Assembly: GCF_013337765.1 (NCBI RefSeq)
Contig: NZ_VBSB01000009.1
Coordinates: forward strand, 120,296-184,295
Reading direction: 5' to 3'
Length of the DNA stretch: 64,000 bases
Origin: Mycolicibacterium sphagni
GTDB taxonomy: Bacteria > Actinomycetota > Actinomycetes > Mycobacteriales > Mycobacteriaceae
Both the position numbers and the translations under genes were made by a program. Shown piece after piece: positions 1-9,100 of the stretch (positions are counted from its first letter, which is position 1; every line of letters starts with the position of its first letter). The notes beneath the pieces were generated by a model that made no database searches, had not been told where the DNA came from, and saw nothing but the letters and a program-made list of their open reading frames with translations.

Positions 1-98
1 TGGTTGGAAGCGCGGTAGAAGTCGCGCTAGGGTCGGAACAGGAATCGAACGCTGCAACGCGGCAGCAACCGCCACCGCACAGAAAGTCGATACCTCCC

Positions 99-1319
99 GT
101 GACCGTCACTTCCCGGCCCGCCTCACCGGCGGCGTCTCCCACCCTGTGCCCAGGCCGGGCACGGCTGGGCATTCTGGCCCTGGCGCTGGGCGGATTCGGC
201 ATCGGCACCAACGAGTTCGTCTCGATGGGTCTGCTGCCCGAGATCGCCGGCGGCCTGCACATCTCCGAGCCGACCGCGGGCCACGTCATCTCCGCCTACG
301 CACTGGGCGTGGTGATCGGCGCGCCCGTCATCGCCGCGGTGACCGCCAAGTACAACCGCAAGATCGTGCTGATGTGTCTGATGGCGCTGTTCGCCATCGG
401 CAATGTGGCCACCGTGCTGGCCCCGAACTATCCCGTCCTGATCGGGGCGCGGTTTCTCGCCGGCCTGCCGCACGGGGCCTTCTTCGGCGTCGCGGCACTG
501 GTAGCCGCCCAACTGTTAGGACCTGACCAGCGGGCCAAGGCCGTCGCGCAGGTCATGACCGGACTGACGGTGGCCACGGTGATCGGGGTGCCGCTGGCTT
601 CATGGCTGGGCCAATTCTTCGGCTGGCGAAGCGCATTCGCGTTGGTCGTGGCCATTGGCCTGGTGACGTTGGCCGCCATCTGGATGTGGCTGCCCGACCT
701 TGCTGCGTCCCGCAGCACCAACACCCGCACCGAACTCGGAGCGCTGCGGCGTCCGCACGTGTGGTTGGCGCTGGCGATCGGCATGGTCGGCTTCGGCGGC
801 ATGTTCGCCGTCTACACCTACATCGCGACCACGCTGACCGATGTCGCGGGAGTGTCGCGGTCCTGGGTTCCGGTGGGGCTGATGGTCTTTGGTATCGGCA
901 TGGTGGTCGGCAACTTCGCCGGCGGCCGGATGGCCGACCGATCGGTGATCCGCGGGCTGTATGTGTCGATCGCGGCGTTGGCGGTGGTGCTGGCGGTTTT
1001 CGTTGCGGCTGCACATAATCCGTACACCGCGATGCTGCTGCTGTTCGGAATCGGCGCCAGCGGAGCGGCGATCGCGCCTGCATTGCAGACCCGTCTGATG
1101 GACGTTGCCGCGGATGCCCAGACACTGGCCGCCGCGCTGAACCATTCGGCTTTGAACATCGCCAACGCGTCGGGCGCGTGGATTGGCGGACTGGTGATCG
1201 CCGCGGGGTACGGCTACACGGCTCCTGCTGCTGCGGGTGCCGCGCTGGCCGTCATCGGACTGGTGGTGCTGACCGTTTCGGTGGCCCTGCAGCGTCGTTC
1301 TTCGGTGGGTGTCGCATGA
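99..1319 (+). CDS. MFS transporter, DHA1 (AraJ/sugar-efflux-like) family
   Basis: A 406-residue inner-membrane protein, the usual length of a 12-helix major facilitator. After a short Pro/Ala-rich N-terminus, the first helix carries a GTNEFVSMGLLPEIA stretch (about residues 36-50), typical of AraJ/YdeA-like DHA1 proton-driven exporters. Hydrophobic helices alternate with short loops over the rest of the chain. The start is GTG at 99; the 98 bases before it hold no recognisable gene. The stop overlaps the ATG of the next small ORF (ATGA), so the two are probably translated together. The substrate cannot be told from sequence; small drugs, sugars and nucleosides are known for the family. Confidence 0.88.
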   Translation: MTVTSRPASPAASPTLCPGRARLGILALALGGFGIGTNEFVSMGLLPEIAGGLHISEPTAGHVISAYALGVVIGAPVIAAVTAKYNRKIVLMCLMALFAIGNVATVLAPNYPVLIGARFLAGLPHGAFFGVAALVAAQLLGPDQRAKAVAQVMTGLTVATVIGVPLASWLGQFFGWRSAFALVVAIGLVTLAAIWMWLPDLAASRSTNTRTELGALRRPHVWLALAIGMVGFGGMFAVYTYIATTLTDVAGVSRSWVPVGLMVFGIGMVVGNFAGGRMADRSVIRGLYVSIAALAVVLAVFVAAAHNPYTAMLLLFGIGASGAAIAPALQTRLMDVAADAQTLAAALNHSALNIANASGAWIGGLVIAAGYGYTAPAAAGAALAVIGLVVLTVSVALQRRSSVGVA

Positions 1320-1444
1320 TCAGGGCGCTTCTCGGCTTTCTGCGGCGAAACCGCGAGCCCCTACATGTCGAGCTGTATCTGCCTGCGCGGCAACGGGTGA
1401 CGATCGCTCTTGGTCAGCGACCGGCCCGGAGGGAGGCGAGTTGA
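1316..1444 (+). CDS. Small hypothetical protein, 42 aa
   Basis: A short ORF whose ATG overlaps the MFS stop and whose TGA overlaps the ATG of the next gene, so it is sandwiched by two four-base overlaps. The product (MIRALLGFLRRNREPLHVEL at its start) is basic, has no clear membrane segment and matches no family I recognise. The tight overlaps suggest translational coupling and argue that it is made, but at 42 residues it could also be a by-product of dense packing. Confidence 0.4.
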   Translation: MIRALLGFLRRNREPLHVELYLPARQRVTIALGQRPARREAS

Positions 1445-2052
1445 TGAGCGATCATGTGATCTTCCGCCACGACCCCCACCACCAGCCGCAGCTCACCTTC
1501 CGGGGCGTGCCGAGTGGGTGCGCCGGCGGAGCGAGCACGTTGGCCGAGGCCCGTGCGGCGTATCGGATGTGCCTGTCCGCCCGACTGCACGTGGACCGGC
1601 GCGCGTTGCCTGCGGTCGTCGAACATATCGAGGGTCTGGTCAGCGGTATGTGGGTGCGGACCAGAGTCGGTGCGGTACACCGGGATAAGTCCAGTGACAG
1701 GATGCTGCTGCAGATCCTGCTGGCCGAGCAGTCCGGACTGCGCGAGGAGGTGACCCGGCTGACCGAGGCCGGTGCTGAGCCTATCGTCGTGCTCGCCGAG
1801 CCTGACCATGCGCTGGAGACGCTGCTGGACCAGATGTCGCTGCGAGACGCTCTTGTGGTGGCCCATTCCGACGACAACGGCTCGGTCGGGTGGGGTGTGC
1901 TGTACGGGTCTGATTCGGTTGGCGAGCAAGGTGTTCCGCATGTCCATGATGACGCTCGGTTGAGGTCGACACCGGTGGCGACGTTCACACAAACCTGTTC
2001 AAGCATCGGCCGGGTGGTTCAGCGTCGAGCCGCTGCGGATATCGCGTCATGA
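1444..2052 (+). CDS. Hypothetical protein with HicB-like N-terminus
   Basis: A 202-residue soluble protein of unknown function. The first 50 residues (QPQLTFRGVPSGCAGGASTLAEARAAYR) resemble the fold pattern of HicB-like or YcfA-partner domains: strand, GC turn, then a TxxEA helix. The middle is a charged helical region, and the C-terminus has no known signature. It overlaps the 42-residue ORF by one base before, and a possible early start of the HAD phosphatase after, so it belongs to the same transcription unit. No HicA-type toxin is visible beside it, so an antitoxin role is not supported. Start ATG at 1444. Confidence 0.6.
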   Translation: MSDHVIFRHDPHHQPQLTFRGVPSGCAGGASTLAEARAAYRMCLSARLHVDRRALPAVVEHIEGLVSGMWVRTRVGAVHRDKSSDRMLLQILLAEQSGLREEVTRLTEAGAEPIVVLAEPDHALETLLDQMSLRDALVVAHSDDNGSVGWGVLYGSDSVGEQGVPHVHDDARLRSTPVATFTQTCSSIGRVVQRRAAADIAS

Positions 2053-2129
2053 CCGCCTTGCTCGAACGTGGGGTTGGCGACGGGTTATCCGGGAACACTG
2101 ATGGGCAGGACGTCTCCGAAGGGAGGACA

Positions 2130-2903
2130 GTGCGTACGACACCGGAGTGCTGGCTGACCGACATGGACGGTGTGCTGGTCCGCGAGGAGCATGCGTTGCC
2201 CGGGGCCGCCGAGTTCTTGGCGTGCCTGATCGACAAGCAACGCAGGTTCCTGGTTCTGACGAACAACTCGATCTACACACCGCGTGACCTGGCTGCGCGG
2301 CTTGCTCGTTCGGGACTCGACGTGCCGGAAGAGGCCATCTGGACCTCGGCCATGGCCACCGCGGCTTTCCTGAACGATCAGCTGCCCGGCGGGTCGGCCT
2401 ACGTCATCGGCGAGGCGGGGTTGACCACTGCGCTGCACGAGACGGGTTACACGCTGACCGACACCGATCCCGATTTCGTGGTGCTCGGTGAGACGCGCAC
2501 GTACTCGTTCGAGGCGATCACCAAGGCAGTCCGGCTGATCGGCAAAGGTGCCCGCTTCATCGCCACCAACCCGGATGTCACCGGCCCGTCGGCCGAAGGG
2601 CCGATGCCGGCCACCGGATCGGTGGCCGCGATGATCACCAAGGCCACTGGGCGCGAGCCGTACTTCGTCGGCAAGCCCAACCCGATGATGTTCCGTAGTG
2701 CTCTGAATCGGATTGAGGCGCATTCGGAGAGCACCGTGATGGTGGGCGATCGGATGGACACCGACGTGGTGGCCGGTATCGAGGCGGGGCTGGAGACGAT
2801 CCTGGTGCTGACCGGATCGACGACGCTCGAGGATGTCGAGCGCTATCCGTTCCGGCCGGCGCGAGTGCTGCCGTCGATCGCCGAGGCGATCGATCTGATC
2901 TGA
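2130..2903 (+). CDS. HAD-IIA family phosphatase (NagD-like)
   Basis: Cytoplasmic haloacid-dehalogenase hydrolase that should dephosphorylate a small phosphorylated metabolite. All four HAD motifs are visible: DMDGVL (nucleophile Asp11, acid Asp13 from this start), LVLTNNS (motif II Thr/Ser), GKPNPMMF (Lys) and VMVGDRMDTDV (metal Asp). The GTG at 2130 has a GGGAGG ribosome site just upstream and puts the HAD domain at the N-terminus, as in relatives. An in-frame ATG at 2049, overlapping the previous stop, would add 27 non-conserved residues. Substrate unknown; NagD-type enzymes act on nucleotide or sugar phosphates. Confidence 0.85.
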   Translation: MRTTPECWLTDMDGVLVREEHALPGAAEFLACLIDKQRRFLVLTNNSIYTPRDLAARLARSGLDVPEEAIWTSAMATAAFLNDQLPGGSAYVIGEAGLTTALHETGYTLTDTDPDFVVLGETRTYSFEAITKAVRLIGKGARFIATNPDVTGPSAEGPMPATGSVAAMITKATGREPYFVGKPNPMMFRSALNRIEAHSESTVMVGDRMDTDVVAGIEAGLETILVLTGSTTLEDVERYPFRPARVLPSIAEAIDLI

Positions 2904-3050
2904 CGCCGCGCTGTGGGTTAGACGGTGGTGGAGCACTAGTTCTGGTCGGTCCCTGTTGATGAATCTCTGACTGGGGATAACTCGGCCGTTTGAGCGCATC
3001 TCGGTTGTGTACAGGCGACGGTTGTCGGCCAGTTCCTCGACGCTGCACTC

Positions 3051-3416
3051 ATGACGACATTGACGCGCAACCAGATCGGTGCGCTCGGGGAGCAGCTGGC
3101 GGTCGACCATCTGACCTCGTCGGGATTGCAGATCGTGGCCCGCAACTGGCGCTGCCGGTACGGCGAGCTCGACGTGATCGCGGCCAGCCCCGACCGCACG
3201 GTGGTGTTCGTGGAGGTCAAGACCCGCACCAGCGACGGGTTCGGCGGGTGGGAGTACGCGGTCACTCCGGTCAAGGTGCGCCGCATTCGTCGGCTGGCCG
3301 GTATCTGGCTGGCGGGGCAGAACCAGAGCTGGGCGGCGATTCGCATCGACGTCATCGGGGTGCGCATCGGCCGGCAACGCACTCCGGAGATCACCCATGT
3401 GCGGGGGGTCGGCTGA
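3051..3416 (+). CDS. YraN family protein (UPF0102), endonuclease-like fold
   Basis: A 121-residue protein of the UPF0102/YraN family, which has a restriction-endonuclease-like core. The family pattern is clear: GxxGEQLAVDHLTSSGLQIVARNWR, then GELDVIA and VFVEVKTR, the Asp and Glu-x-Lys of a PD-(D/E)xK-like site. The molecular activity of the family is unproven. The stop overlaps the start of the YifB-like gene (TGATG), and dprA follows, giving the yraN-yifB-dprA arrangement common in actinobacteria. Start ATG at 3051. Confidence 0.88.
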   Translation: MTTLTRNQIGALGEQLAVDHLTSSGLQIVARNWRCRYGELDVIAASPDRTVVFVEVKTRTSDGFGGWEYAVTPVKVRRIRRLAGIWLAGQNQSWAAIRIDVIGVRIGRQRTPEITHVRGVG

Positions 3417-4927
3417 TGGCACTGGGTCGGGCGTTCTCGGTCGCGGTGCGCGGCCTGGACGGCGAGATCGTCGAGATCGAAGCACACATCTCCTCAGGGC
3501 TGCCCGGCGTGTTCCTGGTCGGCCTTCCGGACGCCGCACTGCGCGAGGCCCGCGATCGGGTGCGCGCGGCAATCAGCAACTGCGGCAACGAGTGGCCGCA
3601 GTCACGGCTCGTTCTCGCCTTGTCGCCAGCCACACTGCCCAAGATCGGTTCGCTATACGACATCGCGATCGCGGCCGCGGTACTGTCGGCGGGCTCCAAG
3701 AATCCGTGGGATCGACTGGAGAAGTCAATCTTGCTGGGGGAGCTGGCACTCGACGGTCGGGTTCGGCCGGTGCGGGGTGTGCTACCTGCGGTGCTCGCCG
3801 CCAAACAGCAAGGCTGGCCCACCGTGGTTGTACCGGTTGCGAACCTCGCCGAGGCAAGCCTGGTTGATGGGATCGAAGTGCTTGGGGTGCAGACGCTTCG
3901 GCAGTTGCATGCCTGGCTCAAGGGTAAGGCTGCCCTCGACGAACGCGTCGCATCAGCGGCACCTGCGGCGGGACCGGTTGCAGATCTGGCCGATGTGGTG
4001 GGGCAGGCGCATGCCCGATTTGCCGTCGAGGTCGCTGCCGCCGGCGCACATCACCTGATGCTCACCGGACCGCCCGGAGTCGGTAAAACCATGTTGGCCC
4101 AGCGCCTTCCCGGTCTATTGCCCGAACTGACCGATACCGAGGCGCTGGAGGTGACGGCGATCCATTCGGTCGTCGGACTGCTGTCGGAGACCACTCCGTT
4201 GATCACCCGGCCACCGTTCATCGCGCCACATCACTCGTCGAGCGTGGCCGCGCTCGTCGGTGGAGGTTCAGGCATGGCCCGTCCCGGTGCGGTCAGCCGT
4301 GCCCATCGCGGTGTGCTGTTTCTCGACGAGTGTGCCGAAATCAGGGTCAGCGTTCTGGAATCACTGCGAACCCCGTTGGAGGACGGTCAGATTCGGCTGG
4401 CCCGCCGTGACGGGGTCGCGTGCTACCCGGCACGGTTCCAGCTGGTCATGGCCGCCAACCCGTGTGCGTGCGCAAAGGCCGACCCCAAAGACTGCATCTG
4501 CACGTCGCTGGAGAAGCGCCGCTACTTGGGCAAGCTGTCGGGTCCGTTGATAGACCGAGTGGATTTGCGTGTGGAGATGCACATGGTGCGGGCCGGTGCT
4601 TTCACGCCGGACGCGGCGGAGGGCACCGTGGCCGTGCGTCAACGGGTTGCGCAGGCCCGCGCGGCGGCCGCCGCGCGTTGGCGCCAGTACGGCTTCACCA
4701 CCAATGCCGAGGTGAGCGGTTCGGTACTGCGCCGGAAGTTTCGGCTCGACGCCACCGCGATGGCGCCGCTGAAGACGGCCTTGGAACGCGGTGTGCTGAG
4801 TATCCGCGGGGTGGATCGGTCATTGCGCGTCGCGTGGACGTTGGCGGATCTGGCCGGGCGCACGATGCCGACTGTCGATGACGTGGCGGTGGCGTTGAGC
4901 TTCCGCCGAGGGGAGGTCAAACCGTGA
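3416..4927 (+). CDS. YifB/ComM family Mg-chelatase-like AAA+ ATPase
   Basis: A 503-residue cytoplasmic AAA+ protein. Order of domains: N-terminal ChlI/Lon-like domain (about 1-180), AAA+ core with Walker A GPPGVGKT (about 218-225) and Walker B VLFLDE (about 300), a cysteine cluster NPCACAKADPKDCICT (about 348-365), then the Mg_chelatase C-terminal helical domain. ComM-type members are hexameric helicases that aid branch migration of DNA during natural transformation and are widespread in non-competent bacteria too. Start ATG 3416 overlaps the yraN stop; the end overlaps dprA by four bases. A DNA recombination role is known for the family and inferred here. Confidence 0.93.
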   Translation: MALGRAFSVAVRGLDGEIVEIEAHISSGLPGVFLVGLPDAALREARDRVRAAISNCGNEWPQSRLVLALSPATLPKIGSLYDIAIAAAVLSAGSKNPWDRLEKSILLGELALDGRVRPVRGVLPAVLAAKQQGWPTVVVPVANLAEASLVDGIEVLGVQTLRQLHAWLKGKAALDERVASAAPAAGPVADLADVVGQAHARFAVEVAAAGAHHLMLTGPPGVGKTMLAQRLPGLLPELTDTEALEVTAIHSVVGLLSETTPLITRPPFIAPHHSSSVAALVGGGSGMARPGAVSRAHRGVLFLDECAEIRVSVLESLRTPLEDGQIRLARRDGVACYPARFQLVMAANPCACAKADPKDCICTSLEKRRYLGKLSGPLIDRVDLRVEMHMVRAGAFTPDAAEGTVAVRQRVAQARAAAAARWRQYGFTTNAEVSGSVLRRKFRLDATAMAPLKTALERGVLSIRGVDRSLRVAWTLADLAGRTMPTVDDVAVALSFRRGEVKP

Positions 4928-6057
4928 GCGACGACGTCAGGACCTTGGCATGGGCGTATCTGTCCCGAGTGGCCGAACCGCCGTGCGATGAAATCGCCGC
5001 GCTGGTCAGCGAAGTCGGGCCGGTGGAAGCCTCGTACCGGGTTGCCGGGGGTGAGATAAGTCCGGCGTTGGCCGAACGCACCGCCGCCCGGCGCGATATC
5101 TACGCGGCGGAAGCAGATCTGGAAATGCTCGAGCGCCGCGGCGGCCGGTTGATCACGCCCGACGATGACGAGTGGCCGGTACTTGCGTTCGCGGCGTTCG
5201 GTGGAATGGCGCTGCGGGACAAGCCGCAAGGCCGACCGCCGCTGGCGTTGTGGGCGATCGGCCCTGCTCGCCTCGATGAGGTTGCCGAGCGTTCCGCGGC
5301 CATGGTCGGGACGCGTGCCGCGTCGGGCTATGGCGAGCATGTGACGGCGGATCTGGCCGCGGGGTTGGCGGAGCGTGAGGTCACCGTCGTCTCGGGCGGG
5401 GCGTACGGGATCGACGGGGCTGCGCATCGTGCGGCGCTGTCGGTCGAGGGGCAGACACTGGCCGTCCTTGCCGGTGGCATCGATGTCTTGTATCCGGCCG
5501 GTCACTCATCCCTGTTGCATCGGATCAGCAGTTCGGGCCTGCTGCTCACCGAGTATCCGCCGGGTGTACGGCCGGCACGGCACCGCTTCTTGACCCGTAA
5601 TCGGCTGGTCGCAGCGTTGGGCACCGCCACCGTGGTGGTCGAGGCGGGGGTGCGTAGCGGCGCGGCGAATACTGCCGCCTGGGCGCGGGCGTTGGGCCGG
5701 GTGGTGTGCGCGGTGCCCGGCCCGGTGACCTCGTCGTCGTCGATGGGATGTCACATCCTGCTGCGCAATGGTGCCGAGTTGGTGACTCGCGCCGAAGAGG
5801 TTGCCGAATTGGTCGGTCGGGCAGGCGAATTCGCCGATGAGGAGCCGCGACCGACCGGGCCGCTCGACCGTCTGAGCGATGCCGAGAAGCAGGTCTACGA
5901 GGCGCTGCCGGCCCGCGGCGTGCGCAGCGCCGACGAGATTGCGGTGGCCTCCGGTCTACCAGCCACCGGAGTACTGGGGCCGCTGGCGATGCTGGAGATC
6001 GCCGGGCTGGTCAGCCGCGAGGACGGCTGTTGGAAGCTGGCCCGCAAGCCCGCGTGA
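4924..6057 (+). CDS. dprA: DNA-processing protein DprA
   Basis: A 377-residue DprA/Smf protein. In competent bacteria DprA binds incoming single-stranded DNA and loads RecA. An N-terminal helical region (1-100) is followed by the Rossmann-type core, with MVGTRAASGYG (about 128), VVSGGAYGIDGAAHRAAL, the LAVLAGGIDVLYPAGH strand, LLTEYPPG and the FLTRNRLVAALG segment. A C-terminal winged-helix-like domain covers about 320-377. Start GTG at 4924, overlapping the ATPase stop (GTGA). The neighbours match the actinobacterial yraN-yifB-dprA operon. Mycobacteria are not known to be naturally competent by a classical pathway, so the real role here is open. Confidence 0.95.
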   Translation: MSDDVRTLAWAYLSRVAEPPCDEIAALVSEVGPVEASYRVAGGEISPALAERTAARRDIYAAEADLEMLERRGGRLITPDDDEWPVLAFAAFGGMALRDKPQGRPPLALWAIGPARLDEVAERSAAMVGTRAASGYGEHVTADLAAGLAEREVTVVSGGAYGIDGAAHRAALSVEGQTLAVLAGGIDVLYPAGHSSLLHRISSSGLLLTEYPPGVRPARHRFLTRNRLVAALGTATVVVEAGVRSGAANTAAWARALGRVVCAVPGPVTSSSSMGCHILLRNGAELVTRAEEVAELVGRAGEFADEEPRPTGPLDRLSDAEKQVYEALPARGVRSADEIAVASGLPATGVLGPLAMLEIAGLVSREDGCWKLARKPA

Positions 6058-6195
6058 CCGGCGTAGCCATGAAGGTGTCGAAGCCGGTGCCACCAGCCTG
6101 GCCGGTTCAGTATCGACGAGTCCAGCCACAAGAATTTGATCCGGGTCGGATAGACCCCCCGCGTGGGCCGTGCCGCGATGCATTGGTCGGGGTGA

Positions 6196-9100
6196 TCACC
6201 CGACGCCAAGGGCGATGAGGACCGCACCCGCGATGACACCGGTCGCCGCGATGACACCGGACTTGCCCAAGTTGGCGCCGTCCAGCGGTTCGATCGGCAA
6301 GAGCATCGAACCCGCCATGATCAGGGCCGCCACCGCCAGCGCGAGCGTTATCGGCACGTTGAGCCAGGCCGCCATCGCCAACAGCAGCAGGCTCAGCCCG
6401 CCGAGGACAAGGGGCGCCGTCAGGTGCACGCGGCGGGAGTTCGTCGCGGTCTTGGTTACCGGCAGCGGCGTCCACGGGCTGCCGATGGCTCCGGTCACCA
6501 AACCCAGTGCGATCCCGGGCGGCCACGCCGATTGCGTGACGGGGATGCCCCGGCGGGCGGCGACTATGGTGCGCGCGTACAGCGCGACACCAGCGATGAA
6601 GGTGACGCCGAGAGCGTAAGCGGTGATCTCGGTGGCGCTGGTGGCCTGCCGCAGGTAGGTGAACACGAAGGCCAGCACGGTCCCAATCACGCCGACGGAG
6701 ACCCGCTGCAGCCACTTCGGACCGCGAATACGGTTGAGCCGATCACCAAGGGGCTCCAGCCATTGCTTGGCCAGGTCACCACCCTGATTTCCAGTGGCGC
6801 GGGCCAGGCCGAGAGCCAGCAGCACCGCGGTAAGCAGGCCGATGCTCGCCGCCGGTGCCGCCCGCTGGGTTTGCGCCAAGCTCCATTTCGCGGGCAGCGG
6901 CTTGGACAGGTCGAGGGCGGTCCGGTACACCGAGGCGTCGATGACCAGCTCGCGGCGCCGGTCCCTGAGGTTGGGGTCGAGCGTGTTGGCGCGCGCCAAT
7001 GCACCCTGGGAAGCCAAGAGGTGCATTGGGCCGCGACGGCTTTCGACCACTCCCAAGTTGAACCAGCCCAACGCGTAGTCGGGGGCCGCACCCACCGCTT
7101 GCCGCAGCGCGGCGGAGGCGGCCCCGTAATCGTGTCTGCGGGCCAACTGCACACCGAGGTCATTAGCCGCGGCGAAGGCACCTGGGTCGGAGTGCAACGC
7201 GCGCCGGTTGTAATCGATGGCCTGCTCGGCGTTTTGGGCGCGCTCGGCGATGAATCCGGCCGACATCAGGAAGACAGGGTTCATCGCATCTGAGGCCAAT
7301 GCCTGGTCGATGCTGGCCTGAGCGCGGTCGATGTCATCCAGACCCAGCTGGGCCAACGCCAGATTGTTGTGCACGACCTCGGGTCTGATGCCGTGCTCGA
7401 TGAGCTTGGGCGCCAAGGCCAGCGCCATGGTGTAGTTGTCGACGGCACCGTGCAGGTTGCCGGCCGCACTCTGCTGGTCGGCGAGTTGCACACTCGCGTG
7501 GTAGGCGACCGCGGCGAACTTCGGTGCGACGAAGGTGTCGTGGCGCTCGGTGCGGTAGGAATAACCTCTTAGACCCACCTGCTGGAGTTGCCTCAGGATT
7601 GGTACCGCTTCCTCGGCGCGCCCCGCTTTCAGCAGTGCCGCGGCGCGTCCCAGCTCTGCCTCGCTTACGCCGAGGTCGTCATTCCAATCCAGCAATCGGG
7701 CCTGTCGTGCCGCGTCGGCGAACTGCGCGGCGGCCGCGTCATAGTCGCCATCGAGGAAGGTGATCTCAGCAAGGCGATATGCGGGCAATGCGGTGCTTTC
7801 TCCCCACTCGGCCGCCCACCGGGCGATGGCTCGCCGGGCTGCAGGCAGGTCACCGGCCCAGCGCAACAGGTTCTGCCACTTGTCGTAGGCCTCGCTGGGG
7901 TTGACATAGACGTTGGGCGACATCGGTTTCAGCGCAGCAAGTTCGGCGATCGCGTGCACCATTCCGTCAGGGTGCCCGCATCCATCCATATCTGGACGAC
8001 TGGCCGGGAAACTCTTCGGCCACCCGGCCAACGCCTGACCTGCCCGGCCCGCGGCGACCGCGTCCCGCCGCCAGGCCAGCGCCGGGCAGTCCGCGAGCGT
8101 CGCCGTCACCGCGCCGTCGTCACGGTACTGTGGAATGAACGAGAGATCTTCGGCCGTCGCCCCGCCGCCGCCGATGGGCCTTAGCAGAACGTGCAACGGC
8201 GCCAACGTGTCCGCTCCGGTCGACAGTGGCAGCGTCGCGTCGAATGGAAGTCCACTGCCAAAAGTCATCGGGACAGGCAAGAACGCCGCGGGCCCAGGAT
8301 AGGCGGCGGCGCCCGCCGATTCGAGGCGACGTGCGACATCTTCGGCGGCGGCCATGTCGTGAGCAGCCTGCTGAGCGATCAGCAGGACCTCCAACGCCAC
8401 ACCGGGACGCGCTGAATCGGTCGCACGGGTCGCGAATTCGATCGCTCGCTTCGGGTCGCCCAGACCGATGAAGGCACGCGCCCGCCCAAGATCCGCGTCG
8501 CGGGGGTTGCCCAGTTCGGCCGCCCGGTTGTACTGCTGCATCGCGAGCGTCAGGTCGTTGCGGGCAGTGAACGGGGCGATGGTCAGCAGTCGCAGACCAG
8601 CACGCAGGTAGGCGTCACCGAGCCCGGTGCGCACCCAGGTGTCGTTGGGGAAGCGCTCGGCCAGCCCTTCGAAGGTGGTAAGTGACGTCGCCAGGGCGGC
8701 CTTGGTTTCGTCGTCGGCTCGGTTTGGCCGCGGTCGGTCCTCGTCTGTGATCATCCGCATTTGAGTCTGTCCGGTGATCCACCCGGGGGCGGGGTCATCC
8801 GGGCAGGCACCGGTACTGTGCGCGTACTCCTGAGACAGCATCTGCATCGTCGTGGACGGGTCGGCCGCGACGAGCAGCAGCAGATTCAGGGCCGTGTCGC
8901 ACCCCCCAGTTGTTCGAGTACGGTCCGATACCGCGTAGGCGGCACGGGCGGCGGTACCGTGGAATTGCCGTTCCAGGTTCGGCCTACCGGCCAGTTTGAT
9001 CAGTGCGGCTGCGAGTTGGGTTGCACTACTTTTGAATTGGTCCGGAGGTGCGGTGTCGATGATTGCGTCGAACGCGGTGTAGCGGTACGGGTAGCCGAAG

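Noticed and set aside
1444..2052. HicAB toxin-antitoxin pair with the preceding 42-residue ORF
   Set aside because: The small ORF lacks the HicA double-stranded RNA-binding pattern (no GSHH motif), so there is no toxin.
2085..3572. A 495-codon open frame opposite the HAD phosphatase and yraN
   Set aside because: Composition is Arg/Pro/His-rich without motifs; both sense-strand genes have full family signatures.
4639..5505. A 288-codon minus-strand frame over the YifB/DprA junction
   Set aside because: It overlaps two certain genes and shows no motif.
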